Of a stretch of DNA of 64,000 bases, positions 1 through 8,532 are shown piece after piece. Under the pieces are notes generated by a model. It searched no databases and was not told the origin of the DNA. It saw nothing but the letters and a program-made list of their open reading frames with translations. The first letter of the stretch is position 1, and each line of letters begins with the position of its first letter. The DNA is from Asticcacaulis sp. SL142 (GTDB lineage Bacteria; Pseudomonadota; Alphaproteobacteria; Caulobacterales; Caulobacteraceae): NCBI RefSeq assembly GCF_026625745.1, contig NZ_CP113061.1, positions 1,513,501 through 1,577,500 of the forward strand, given 5' to 3'. Position numbers and translations under genes: made by a program.

Positions 1-722
1 CTTCGCGGGTCCAGGCCTTAAACTGGCCGCCGCCGATGGCATTAAGCTCAGCCACGACCTGCTTGGCGCGGGTCGGGTCCTTGACCTTGACCAGCAGCGG
101 GCCGACGCGTGGTCCTTCGTAAACAATGCCCAGCAGGCGGGCCGTCTGGCGCGAGGTAAAGACCATCGAATTGAACATGGACGGATAACCATCAACGGTG
201 GCGCGGACGTTGACCGTCTGGCCGTTCATCTTGGCCTTATCGCCCAGCCCTACGCCCAGCTTGCCTAGAACCGAGCGGTCAAGCACGACCGCATAGGGCT
301 CCTGCAAAGCCTGCATGACCGGCTCGGAGAAATCGCTAGGCAGGGTCACTGAACCCTCGAACGGATCGATCACAATGACCTGAACCCCGTCGGACTTGGC
401 GGTCTGGCCGTCCTTGGGGAAGTTGGAAAAGTTGGCCCAGCTTCCGTTCATCGGCATGACTTCGGCCACTTCCGGATGCTGATACAGCATCGGGATAATC
501 CGGCGCGGCTGGCCACCGGAATTGGCAAACAGGCTTTCCGACTGCGGCGGCAGCACCATGATATGGGCGGGGGACCTGTCGATTAGTATTGGTAAACGAC
601 TTGGCCATGCCCATGAACATACCGCTCATGGCCAGAACCAGCAGCCCGGCCACGGCCAGGGCGATAACGGCGGCCAGATACCGGCGCCATTCAAAAATCA
701 GGGTAGATAAAGCTAAAGACAT
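1..722 (-). pseudogene. FtsX/MacB-type ABC transporter permease, 5' part, frameshifted and cut by the window edge
   Basis: The ATG at 722 follows an AGGAAGGGG ribosome binding site. The first ~45 residues hold a short cytoplasmic start and one membrane helix (about residues 15-38), as in DevC/MacB permeases with a large periplasmic domain. After codon ~49 the frame is lost. Removing one G from the GGGGG run at 569-573 restores an open frame that continues to the edge of the window (about 240 codons in all). The restored part reads as a soluble domain (SGGQPRRIIPM, SWANFSNFPKDG, VKVKDPTRAKQVV), typical of the extracytoplasmic domain of this family. The gene continues to the left, where the other transporter parts may lie. 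Family and frame repair are well supported; the substrate is unknown. The extra G may be a sequencing error in a homopolymer. Confidence 0.75.
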
Positions 723-944
723 AGAACCCCTTCCTCACTGGGTTCAACATGTTAGCTTTTGCAACAAAGGTCTAATTAAATCGGTGTAATGCACATTACC
801 GTTTGTTTATGCGCAATCACCCTCCCTTTTTTGCACCGCCGCTGAAATCGTGAGATTTGAGTCAGATAATAGCCGACAAGCGCCGCAGGTAGACTAACTA
901 CCTGCAAGCGCAGACTGCGTATTAGCTGGCCAAAGACCGCGATT

Positions 945-1568
945 TCAAATGTCGTGCTTGGCGGCGATGAAATATGCCGCGCCCGTCCAGACGGTGATGG
1001 CGGCGGCGATCCAGATCAAACCGTATGAAATCAGGGACATCATCGGCACATGGATCGGGTCGAAGTCAAAGGCGGCCCAGCTTTCGGTCAGGAGTAACAG
1101 GCCCAGCGCCACAAGCTGAATAGTCGTTTTCCACTTGGCCAGCAGGGTCACGGGCACGGCCACGCCGCGTCCGGCAGCGGCTTCGCGCAGGGCGCTGACG
1201 GCAAATTCACGGAACAGGATGAGCGCCGTCGGCAGGGCGATCACCGGCTGGGCGCCCAGGGCGAACAACCCAAGGATAGTGCCGCAGACCAGAATCTTAT
1301 CGGCGATTGGATCAAGAATGGCGCCCCAGCGCGTTTCCGCGTGCATCTTACGCGCCAGATAACCGTCGGCGAAGTCGGTCACGGAGGCGACCACAAAGGC
1401 CACGCAGGCCCATCTTTGCATGGCGAACTGGTCATCGATGGTAAGGTATGCGCTCAGAAACGGTACGCCCCCCGCCGCCCCGGCCAGCAGCACGAACATG
1501 ACCAGCCCGACCACCAGACGCACGGCCGTGATGGCATTAGGGATGGGGCTGACGTTTTCTTTGGTCAT
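945..1568 (-). CDS. pgsA: CDP-diacylglycerol--glycerol-3-phosphate 3-phosphatidyltransferase
   Basis: Makes phosphatidylglycerol phosphate from CDP-diacylglycerol and glycerol-3-phosphate, the committed step to phosphatidylglycerol, in the inner membrane. The CDP-alcohol phosphatidyltransferase signature D-G-x2-A-R-x8-G-x3-D-x3-D is complete (DGYLAR ... G AIL D PIA D). Several hydrophobic helices follow, and the length of 207 residues is normal. The ATG at 1568 (MTKENVSPIPN) is chosen because a GGGAT-type ribosome binding site precedes it and the protein then begins where family members do; an in-frame ATG at 1616 would add 16 unrelated residues. In many alphaproteobacteria pgsA lies directly after uvrC. 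Here uvrC is upstream on the same strand, but an oppositely oriented small gene lies between them. Confidence 0.93.
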   Translation of the reverse strand: MTKENVSPIPNAITAVRLVVGLVMFVLLAGAAGGVPFLSAYLTIDDQFAMQRWACVAFVVASVTDFADGYLARKMHAETRWGAILDPIADKILVCGTILGLFALGAQPVIALPTALILFREFAVSALREAAAGRGVAVPVTLLAKWKTTIQLVALGLLLLTESWAAFDFDPIHVPMMSLISYGLIWIAAAITVWTGAAYFIAAKHDI

Positions 1569-1986
1569 GGGGAATCCCTGCGATCTAAACTGGTTGTTCT
1601 TTTGGCATTTAATCACTCAGCGCTCAAGCCGCGAATTGGACCGCCACGGCGGCGTTAGCGCACTAAAATCTCCTAACTCAAGGGGCAAATGGCAATGCCT
1701 CACTTAGGCGAGCCTGTTTCACAATCGCACAACCTTTAGAGGGCATATGTCCCGCAATCGATTAATTTGCGACCCATAGCGCCCGCACACACCCATCTGT
1801 GGGCGAATCCTCCGGCCTAATTTTTATAAGTATATCATAAAGATAGCGGGATTGGTCTTTATCAGGACGGTTTATCCCATAAGCGGACGGCGGCGGCCCG
1901 CTTTATGCACTTAAGGCACTAAATGGCCTGTTCGGCGCGCAAACGCCCACAGGCTCAGGTTTCAAGTCAAAAAGGCCGGTAATATC
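1569..1986. other. Intergenic stretch, nothing firm
   Basis: About 420 bases separate pgsA from the divergent small membrane gene. I see no tRNA, hairpin terminator or convincing reading frame. Two TTTATC hexamers at 1858-1863 and 1871-1876, 13 bases apart, are the only local repeat and could be a binding site or part of a promoter. Both flanking genes read away from this stretch, so it should hold two promoters. Confidence 0.5.
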
Positions 1987-2214
1987 ATGTCGATAATGTC
2001 CCCGTTTCAAAACGAAGCATCAACTGAGCGCCGCGACCATAGCTGGTTGGGCTGGGTATTTCTGGTATCGTGGGTGGTGGTGATCGCCCTGACGGTCATA
2101 GTCCATAAATCATCGACCGATATCGTCCATACCTATGCCCTGCCGGTCATCGCGGGCAGCCTGTGGATGTCGGTCTATCTGCTGTTCCTGACCCCGGAAC
2201 TGAATGCGGAGTAA
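1987..2214 (+). CDS. Small two-helix membrane protein, unknown function
   Basis: A 75-residue protein with two hydrophobic segments, about residues 19-41 (LGWVFLVSWVVVIALTVIV) and 48-68 (HTYALPVIAGSLWMSVYLLF). They are joined by a short polar loop (HKSSTDIV), and the N terminus is charged. AAGG lies 8-11 bases before the ATG at 1987; a second ATG at 1996 is possible. It lies between uvrC and pgsA on the opposite strand, so it has its own promoter and converges on uvrC with only 13 bases between the stop codons. I do not recognise the family. Codon use matches the neighbours, which supports a real gene. Confidence 0.65.
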   Translation: MSIMSPFQNEASTERRDHSWLGWVFLVSWVVVIALTVIVHKSSTDIVHTYALPVIAGSLWMSVYLLFLTPELNAE

Positions 2215-2227
2215 AAACCCCGTCGTA

Positions 2228-4163
2228 TCAGCCGTGAAAATAGTCATATATTTTCTGCGCCATAGCGGCATTGATGCCTTCGATCTTGATCAGGTCTTCG
2301 ACGCGGGCTTCCCCCACTTCGCGGGCTGAGCCAAAGGCCTGTAGCAGGGCGCGTTTACGACGCGCACCGATGCCGTCAATCTCATCAAGCGGGTTTTTGG
2401 TCAGGGCCGCGGCCCGTTTCTGACGGTTGGCCCCAATGGCATAGCGGTGGGCCTCATCGCGCAAGCGTTGCAGGTAGTATAAAACCGGCGACTTCGGCTC
2501 CATCATGAACGGCAACCGCCCCGGCATGAAAAAGCGCTCCATGCCCGCGTCACGGTTCGGGCCCTTGGCCACCCCGACGATCTTGATTATCGCTCATGCC
2601 CAGTTCGTCCATGACGCCCAACACCGCATCAAGCTGCCCCTGACCGCCGTCAACCAGCACCAGATCGGGCTTGCCAAAGCCTTCGTCTTCTGAGGCATCC
2701 GACGCGCGGTTTTTCAGGCGCAGGAACCGCCGCCGGAATACCTCACGCATCATCGCATAGTCATCACCGGCCACGGTATCGAGGTCGCGGATGGTGAATT
2801 TGCGGTACTGCCCCTTAATGAACCCTTCGGGGCCAGCCACCACCATACCACCGACCGCATGGGTGCCACTCAGGTGGGAGTTATCGTAGATTTCGATGCG
2901 CGTCGGCGGGTTCTCAAGCCCAAAGGTCTCAGCCACCCCTTGCAGCAATTTGGATTGCGCCGACTGTTCCGCCATGCGCCGCCCCAGCGCCGCCTTAGCA
3001 TTATTAAGCGCGTGCTGCACGACATCCAGCTTTTCACCGCGCTGGGGGCAGGTGATCTGCACCTTACGGTCGGCCTTAAGGCTCAAGGCCTCCATCATAA
3101 GGTCGGGTTCGCTCAAACCGTGAGAGATCAGCACCAGCTTCGGCACCGGCTTATCCTGATAGAACTGCCCCAAAAAGGCATCGAGGATATCGCCCTCAGA
3201 ATCGGAAATATCAACGCGCGGGAAATAGGCCCGGTCGCCCCAGTTCTGCCCCGCCCGGTAAAACACGCTCTGGACGCAGGCATAGCCGCCTTCGGCATGG
3301 ACGGCGAAGACATCGGCTTCGGCTTCGTTCAAGCCCACCGACGACGACATGACGACGTGATTAAGGGCGCGCATCCGGTCGCGCAGATGGGCGGCGCGCT
3401 CAAACTCCATGTCCTCTGAAGCCCGCATCATGCGTGCGGACAGGTCTTCGATCACCGCGCGGCTCTTGCCATTCAAAAAGGTCTGAGCCTGCTTGACCAG
3501 CTCACCGTAAGCTTCAAGGCCGATCTCACCGGTGCAGGGCGCTGAGCAGCGCTTGATCTGATGCAACATGCACGGCCGGGTGCGGCTGGCATAGACATTG
3601 TCGGTGCAGGTCCGCAGCAAAAATGCCCGTTGCAGGGTATCTAGCGTGCGATTAACGGCCTGGGTCGAGGCAAACGGCCCATAATATTCGCCCTTGATGC
3701 TGTGTGAGCCGCGGTGCTTGGTGATCTGCGGCGCTTCGTGATCCTTGCGCACCAGAATTTCGGCAAAGGATTTATCGTCGCGCAGCAGGACGTTGTAGCG
3801 CGGCTTGAGCGATTTGATCAGGCGCGCCTCAAGCAACAGCGCCTCACCTTCGGTTTCGGTGCGCACCAGCACCATTTCGCGCGTCAGCGACACCATGCGG
3901 GCGATGCGGTTGGAGTGGAACCGGCCTTGCGCATACTGAAGGATGCGTTTTTTTAAGGATTTGGCCTTGCCGACGTACAGAACCTCAGAGTCCGTGCCGA
4001 TCATCCGATAGACGCCGGGCTTATCGGGGGCGAGCGCCGCCTCCTTGCGGATCAGCTCACCGCCGATCAGAAGCTCATTCACGGCCTCAAGATCAACCGG
4101 CGGCATGATCGGCGCTTCATCCACGTTCTGGGCTTCATCTGGCAAGGGCGGCTCTATAGTCAA
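2228..4163 (-). pseudogene. uvrC: Excinuclease ABC subunit C, interrupted by a one-base insertion
   Basis: UvrC makes the dual incisions of nucleotide excision repair after UvrA/UvrB damage recognition. The first reading block (4163 to about 2590) has the GIY-YIG nuclease domain (GVYRMIG ... LYVGKAK), the UVR motif ([16 protein letters not shown]) and the RNase H-like second nuclease domain ([22 protein letters not shown]). The second block, in another frame (to 2228), carries the remaining [10 protein letters not shown]-type sequence and the C-terminal helix-hairpin-helix pair. Removing one base near 2585 joins them as [15 protein letters not shown], which is the family sequence, giving a normal 644 residues. 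The start is TTG at 4163 behind AAAGGAA. As read, the protein would lack its DNA-binding C terminus. A sequencing error is more likely than real loss, because both halves are fully conserved. Confidence 0.88.
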
Positions 4164-4176
4164 CGTTGTTCCTTTT

Positions 4177-4306
4177 AGAACCTCCCCTAATTTTAGGGGA
4201 GGAGGAGGCCAGCATGGCCGGAGGTGGGGTTAATCTGGGCACGGCTTAACCCCACCTCCATTGCGCTTCGCTTATGGTCTCCCTCCCCTCCTTGAGGGGA
4301 GGTTCT
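4177..4306. repeat. Intergenic inverted-repeat element R1
   Basis: A 130-base element between uvrC and the acyltransferase gene with perfect 12-base terminal inverted repeats (AGAACCTCCCCT at 4177-4188 and AGGGGAGGTTCT at 4295-4306) and further internal symmetry (AGGTGGGGTTAA near 4225 against TTAACCCCACCT near 4247). The inner part (CCACCTCC, then a TTGCGCTTCGC-type block) resembles the elements at 20992-21210 and 60868-61027. No transposase is present. It looks like a non-autonomous palindromic repeat family. Confidence 0.7.
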
Positions 4307-4432
4307 GGATAAGGAATCGCGGCTCAGTGAGGTGATAAATAAGTCGTCACCGGCTCAATACAATCTCTTTTTGTTCTCATCACGGCATTTTGCCCCTTGC
4401 CATTTCAAACAGACCGGATAGGGAAGCGCCGA

Positions 4433-5497
4433 ATGTCGACCGAGCACCCTGAGATTAAATCCGAGATCAAGGCCCTGACCGGCCTGCGCGGGATCGCGGC
4501 CATCTATGTCGTGCTGTATCACATGACGGGGCACTACCGCTTTCCGGACGCGATCAGGCCGTTCATCAAGCACGGTTATATCTCCGTCGATCTGTTCTTT
4601 ATCCTTAGCGGGTTTGTCATGGCCCTGACCTATGGCAAGCTGTTTATGGACGGCTTTAAGTGGCCAGATTATAAGCGCTTTTTGTGGGTGCGGCTGGCGC
4701 GGGTCTATCCGCTCTACCTGTTGATGACCGTGATCACCGCGATCCTGATCGTCACCGTGCTGGGCAAGACCTATTTCCGCGAAGACCTTGTGCGCGCCAT
4801 CCTGCCCAACCTGACCATGACTCAGGCGTGGGGGCTGGCCAATTCAATCGTGCGACCAACCTGGTCGATTTCAACCGAGTGGATGGCGTATCTTCTGTTC
4901 CCGCCGTTTGTGTGGGCGGCGTTGCGCGCGCCTAAACGCGTAGCGATGGCCGGTGCGGTGATAAGTTTAAGCGTACTGGCCCTGATCGCCTTTGGGCCAA
5001 GCTTCTTAGCCAAGACCGAGCTTCTGCGCCGCACCGGCCCGCTCGATATCGCCTCATCCTATGCGCCGGGGACGATGCTCAGGTGTCTGGCGTCATTCTT
5101 TATCGGTCTGGTCGCCTATCGATTGCGCGATTTCGTCAGCGCCAAATGGGTCACGCCGACGGTTGTGGCTATCCTCGCCCTTTTGTTGTGGCGGTTTAGC
5201 GATATCGCGCTGATTGCCGCATTTATGGTGCTGATCATGGCCCTAAGCCACGATAAAGGGCCAGTGGCACGAGCCATCAATGTCAATTGGGTGCATGGGC
5301 TGGGGCTGTTGTCCTATGCCATTTACCTGATCCACGACGCGGTGCTGTATCTGATGTTCAAGGCCGCCCCGCCCCTGCCCGGCCCCAAGGAACTGTGGTT
5401 GATCATAAGCATGGCCGTCATCATAGGCCTGTCGGCACTGGCCCACTATGGCTTTGAGGTGCCCTCACGGCGTTATATTCGTAGATTTATCAAATAA
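4433..5497 (+). CDS. Acyltransferase family 3 membrane protein (OafA/YrhL type)
   Basis: A 354-residue inner-membrane protein of the acyltransferase-3 family, which transfers acyl groups, often acetyl, to surface sugars or other cell-envelope molecules. The N terminus has the hallmark LTGLRGIAAIYVVLYHMTGH, with the family arginine and catalytic-type histidine, followed by DLFFILSGFVM and about ten hydrophobic segments. STEWMAYLLFP is also typical. The start is placed at the ATG at 4433 (MSTEHPEIK) because AGGGAAG precedes it; an earlier in-frame ATG at 4397 has no such site. The stop abuts the NUDIX gene, which runs the other way, with no gap. The acceptor cannot be read from the sequence. 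Confidence 0.9.
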   Translation: MSTEHPEIKSEIKALTGLRGIAAIYVVLYHMTGHYRFPDAIRPFIKHGYISVDLFFILSGFVMALTYGKLFMDGFKWPDYKRFLWVRLARVYPLYLLMTVITAILIVTVLGKTYFREDLVRAILPNLTMTQAWGLANSIVRPTWSISTEWMAYLLFPPFVWAALRAPKRVAMAGAVISLSVLALIAFGPSFLAKTELLRRTGPLDIASSYAPGTMLRCLASFFIGLVAYRLRDFVSAKWVTPTVVAILALLLWRFSDIALIAAFMVLIMALSHDKGPVARAINVNWVHGLGLLSYAIYLIHDAVLYLMFKAAPPLPGPKELWLIISMAVIIGLSALAHYGFEVPSRRYIRRFIK

Positions 5498-5971
5498 CTA
5501 CCAGAGCGGATCAGCCGGAAATCCCCGCATAGCTTCATTGATCCGGTTGAGCGACCCGCGATTAGTATCTTCGGGCAGGTCATCAATCCCAAAGAAACCC
5601 ACATTCTTGATTTCCCCATGCGATGTCATGTCGCCCGCCTCAAACTGATCGACCCGAAACAGCAGGACATGATCGCCGGGAAAGAACTGCTCATTGGAAT
5701 GTACCGACAGCAGTTTCGGCGCTTCCCGCGCAATCACCCCGGCCTCTTCCTTAAGCTCGCGGATAACCGCATCGCCCGCCGTTTCGCCAGCATCGACCCC
5801 GCCCCCCGGCAACCACCAGCCCTTGAGGTAGGTATGCTCGACCAGCAATACCCGCTCGCGCTCATCGACCACCAGCCCGCGCACGCCCAAGGTCTTGCCC
5901 CGCGTCATGCGCGAATGGGCAAAGAACAAAGGCCGTGTATAGGGCTCAACGACGCGTTTCCAGTCTTCCAT
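5498..5971 (-). CDS. NUDIX hydrolase
   Basis: A 157-residue pyrophosphohydrolase of the NUDIX superfamily. The Nudix box G-x5-E-x7-R-E-U-x-E-E-x-G-U is complete in GGVDAGETAGDAVIRELKEE followed by AGV (about residues 58-80), which supplies the magnesium-binding glutamates. The segment VRGLVVDERERVLLVEHTY is the usual first strand pair. A short N-terminal extension (MEDWKRVVEPYTRP) precedes the fold. The nucleotide-type substrate cannot be predicted. The gene is divergent from the pterin cluster to its right and converges on the acyltransferase gene to its left. Confidence 0.88.
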   Translation of the reverse strand: MEDWKRVVEPYTRPLFFAHSRMTRGKTLGVRGLVVDERERVLLVEHTYLKGWWLPGGGVDAGETAGDAVIRELKEEAGVIAREAPKLLSVHSNEQFFPGDHVLLFRVDQFEAGDMTSHGEIKNVGFFGIDDLPEDTNRGSLNRINEAMRGFPADPLW

Positions 5972-6091
5972 GCAGACGACTTCCTATTATTACTTTTAAT
6001 CTTCATATAAAAAGACAACCCACCCGACGCAAGGCTTGTCACAGCGAAACGGTCAGGTTACACCAATCACAAATATGTATGGGAGATGACG

Positions 6092-6172
6092 ATGGTAGCC
6101 ATCGGTGTGCTGGCCTGTTTTCTGGGCTTTATAGTGGCTTTGAACCTGATTGACTTTGGCCGTATTGACTAA
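6092..6172 (+). CDS. Possible 26-residue single-helix membrane peptide
   Basis: A very short frame reads MVAIGVLACFLGFIVALNL and then IDFGRID before a stop: one membrane helix with a short polar tail. GGGAG at 6081-6085 is well spaced for the ATG at 6092; an in-frame ATG at 6086 is too close to it. Its last 23 bases overlap the start of the SDR gene in another frame, so it could be a coupling leader or an independent small membrane protein. The evidence is the ribosome binding site and the clean hydrophobic composition only. Confidence 0.4.
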   Translation: MVAIGVLACFLGFIVALNLIDFGRID

Positions 6173-6923
6173 CCTTTCTAAAGCCGCGCTGGTCACGGGG
6201 GCCGCCAAACGCATTGGTCGCGCCATTGCCTTTGAGCTGGCCCGTCATGGCTATGATATCGGCGTCCATTATGGCCGCTCAGACGACGATGCGCGTAAGC
6301 TGGTTGATGAGTTATCGGCGCTCGGCGTCATGGCGGTCGCCGTTCAGGCCGACCTGAGCGACACCCTAAGCGTCAAGGCTCTGCTGCCCAAAGCGGCCGA
6401 AGCGCTGGGGCCGATCAGCCTTCTGGTCAATAATGCCTCGGTCTTTTCCGATGACCGGCTGGGATCGATGACCGAGGCAAGCTGGCAATCCCACATCGAT
6501 ACCAACCTTAAGGCACCGGTGCTGTTGTCGCAGGCCTTTGCGGCGCAAGCCCACATCCCTGATGGGGCCTCGATCATCAACATCATCGATCAACGCGTGC
6601 TGAAGCCCTCCCCGCCCTTTTTCAGCTACGGTCTGTCCAAGGCCGGACTGTGGCACGCCACACGCACTTTGGCGCAGGAACTGGCCCCACGCATCCGCGT
6701 CAATGCGGTTGGCCCCGGTCCGACCCTGCCGTCGATCCACCAGAGCGCCGAGGATTTCGCTCAGGAAGCCCGCGCGATCCTGCTGCAAAAAGCGACCACA
6801 CCGCAGGAAATCGCCGCCGCCGTCGCTTACCTTGCGACCGCCCCTTCGGTCACAGGCCAGATGATCTGCGTCGATGGCGGTCAGCATCTCAACTGGCGCA
6901 CCCCCGATATGGCGGGGCTGTAA
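6150..6923 (+). CDS. SDR-family pteridine reductase (FolM-like)
   Basis: A 257-residue short-chain dehydrogenase/reductase. The coenzyme motif is TGAAKRIGRA, the TGxxxRxG form typical of pteridine reductases and FolM (dihydromonapterin reductase) rather than the usual TGxxxGxG. It also has NNAS, the catalytic Y-x3-K (YGLSKAG) and a PGPTLP loop. It most likely reduces dihydropterins with NADPH in the cytoplasm. The next two genes encode a 6-pyruvoyl-tetrahydropterin synthase-like enzyme and a FolB/FolX-like aldolase, which strengthens this reading. The start is uncertain: TTG at 6150 or TTG at 6165 (LTNLSKAALVTG); no ATG is available. Both overlap a possible short membrane peptide frame. Confidence 0.82.
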   Translation: MTLAVLTNLSKAALVTGAAKRIGRAIAFELARHGYDIGVHYGRSDDDARKLVDELSALGVMAVAVQADLSDTLSVKALLPKAAEALGPISLLVNNASVFSDDRLGSMTEASWQSHIDTNLKAPVLLSQAFAAQAHIPDGASIINIIDQRVLKPSPPFFSYGLSKAGLWHATRTLAQELAPRIRVNAVGPGPTLPSIHQSAEDFAQEARAILLQKATTPQEIAAAVAYLATAPSVTGQMICVDGGQHLNWRTPDMAGL

Positions 6924-6996
6924 CCCTCACATTATTTGACATGAAGCTCTATATAGGATTTAGCAACGCAAGCCTTTTGCCTGTCTTGAGCACAGT

Positions 6997-7533
6997 ATGC
7001 CCCAGATTCAGTTCACCCGCCGCTTTTCCATGGCCCACCGCCTGCGCGCCGACGCCTCGTCGAAGTGCATGACGCCCCATGGCCATAATGAGTTCGTCAA
7101 GGTGACCCTGAAAGCCAAGCCCTCGGCTCCGGCCGTTGCGTGGGGTGACCGGAACTATGCCTTGAGTTTTGAGGCGCTGAAACGCGACTGGCACGCCTTT
7201 GTCGACAATGCGCTCGATCATGCCTTTCAGCTTGGCCATGACGACCCGATGATCGGCTATTTTCGGACGCATGAGCCGCAACTGCTGCCGCGCCTGCTGG
7301 TGATCAAAGGCGACCCCACCACCGAAGCCGTGGCGATGGCGCTCTATCATAAGCTGGGGGCCATCCTGTCCGCCCATGTGCCGGATTTCGAGTGCGTGCG
7401 CTTTGAGATCGAAGAAACCCCGACCAACAGCGTCATCCTCACCCTCGAAGATCTGGCCGAATGTAGCTTTGACTTCGGGGCCTGGACGCACCGCCCTGAC
7501 CACAGCATCAACGATCTGGAGCCTGCCGCATGA
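6997..7533 (+). CDS. 6-pyruvoyl-tetrahydropterin synthase / QueD-like enzyme
   Basis: A 178-residue member of the PTPS/QueD T-fold family, which acts on dihydroneopterin triphosphate. Visible zinc ligands are the His in FSMAHRL (about residue 13) and the two His in PHGHNE (about 28 and 30). The nearby Cys in SSKCMTPHGH is the usual catalytic position, and the pterin-anchoring Glu is in IEETPTNS. It follows the FolM-like reductase by 73 bases and overlaps the aldolase gene by ATGA (7530-7533), so the two are translationally coupled. QueD acts in queuosine synthesis, while PTPS-like enzymes make pterin cofactors. The neighbours favour a pterin cofactor role, but the sequence alone does not decide. 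Confidence 0.85.
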   Translation: MPQIQFTRRFSMAHRLRADASSKCMTPHGHNEFVKVTLKAKPSAPAVAWGDRNYALSFEALKRDWHAFVDNALDHAFQLGHDDPMIGYFRTHEPQLLPRLLVIKGDPTTEAVAMALYHKLGAILSAHVPDFECVRFEIEETPTNSVILTLEDLAECSFDFGAWTHRPDHSINDLEPAA

Positions 7534-7883
7534 GCCTGAAATCCCGTAAGATTTTCGTCCGGGGTTTAAAGGTTGAGGCCGCGATCGGGATCTATGACCA
7601 CGAACATGGCCGCACCCAGCCCCTGATCATAGATGCCGTCATTACCGTCGGCACCCACCCCATCCACGGTCTGAAAGACACTCTCAACTACGAACTGGTC
7701 GGCCAGTTTGCCCGCGACATCATCGCCCGCGGCCATATCAAGCTGGTTGAATCTCTGGCCGAAGATATCGCCATGCACCTGCTTGAACTGCCGATTGCAC
7801 ACGCGGTCGAAGTCACCATCAACAAGCCCGAGGCCCTGTCCGATGCCGATCAGGCTGGCTGCACCGTCGTCCTTGAGCGATGA
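7530..7883 (+). CDS. Dihydroneopterin aldolase/epimerase family protein (FolB/FolX)
   Basis: A 117-residue T-fold protein of the FolB family. The N terminus has the family pattern IFVRGLKVEAAIGIYDHEHG, followed by LNYELVGQFARDII and the C-terminal VEVTINKPEAL. FolB cleaves dihydroneopterin in folate synthesis; FolX epimerises the triphosphate toward tetrahydromonapterin. With a FolM-like reductase two genes upstream, a FolX-type role is plausible. The gene starts inside the stop of the PTPS-like gene (ATGA) and ends inside the start of the DinB-fold gene (ATGA, 7880-7883), so three genes are coupled in a row. Confidence 0.85.
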   Translation: MSLKSRKIFVRGLKVEAAIGIYDHEHGRTQPLIIDAVITVGTHPIHGLKDTLNYELVGQFARDIIARGHIKLVESLAEDIAMHLLELPIAHAVEVTINKPEALSDADQAGCTVVLER

Positions 7884-8410
7884 CCCAGAAAGCCGCCCTG
7901 AACCATCTGGCGCAATATAATCAGTGGATGAACGCCAAACTGATCGAGGCCGTCCGCCCGCTTAGTCATGACGATTTGTGGGCTGATCGCGGGGCGTTTT
8001 TCGGCTCGGTCATGGGTACGCTCAACCATCTGATCGTCGCTGACATCATCTGGGGCAAGCGCCTGACGGGTCATGCCGCCAGCAGCGCGCTCACCCCGAT
8101 CCATGATTACCCCATGCCGTCGGGTCTGAATGCGGTGCTTTATGAGCGGCTTGACGATTACATCCCCGCCCGTCAGGCGCTGGATCACTTAATGATCACC
8201 TATATCGACAGCCTTGATGAAGCCGCCCTCGAAACCCCGCTCAGTTACCGTCGCGTTAACAATGACCCTCATCATAAGACTTTAGGTCTCGTCCTGACCC
8301 ATATCTTTAATCACCAGACCCATCACCGCGGCCAGATCACCACCCTTTTAGCGCAAATGGGCCTAGATGTCGGGGTTACGGATATACTAGCGCTTATCCC
8401 GGAGGTTTAA
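7880..8410 (+). CDS. DinB-fold protein
   Basis: A 176-residue four-helix protein of the DinB/YfiT-like family, metal-dependent proteins that include thiol transferases. The likely metal-binding histidines are in GTLNHLIVADIIWGKR (about residue 50) and in HIFNHQTHHRGQ (about 145-153), the usual positions. The N terminus ALNHLAQYNQWMNAKL is typical. It is the last gene of the coupled pterin cluster, overlapping FolB by four bases. No pterin function is established for this family, so the link is positional only. The reaction is unknown. Confidence 0.85.
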   Translation: MTQKAALNHLAQYNQWMNAKLIEAVRPLSHDDLWADRGAFFGSVMGTLNHLIVADIIWGKRLTGHAASSALTPIHDYPMPSGLNAVLYERLDDYIPARQALDHLMITYIDSLDEAALETPLSYRRVNNDPHHKTLGLVLTHIFNHQTHHRGQITTLLAQMGLDVGVTDILALIPEV

Positions 8411-8532
8411 GCACTTGCGTCTGCGGCGCTTTGGTTTTTATACCTTTGACGCGCATTTTGTCCAAAAAACCGTTTCACACTTTTTGGAATGCGCTCTAAT
8501 CTGATCACATCCTTATTTATCAGTTAGTGATC

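Noticed and set aside
4177-4306. The repeat elements as a CRISPR or a set of terminators
   Set aside because: Repeats are inverted, not direct and evenly spaced, and lack spacers; no T runs follow the hairpins.
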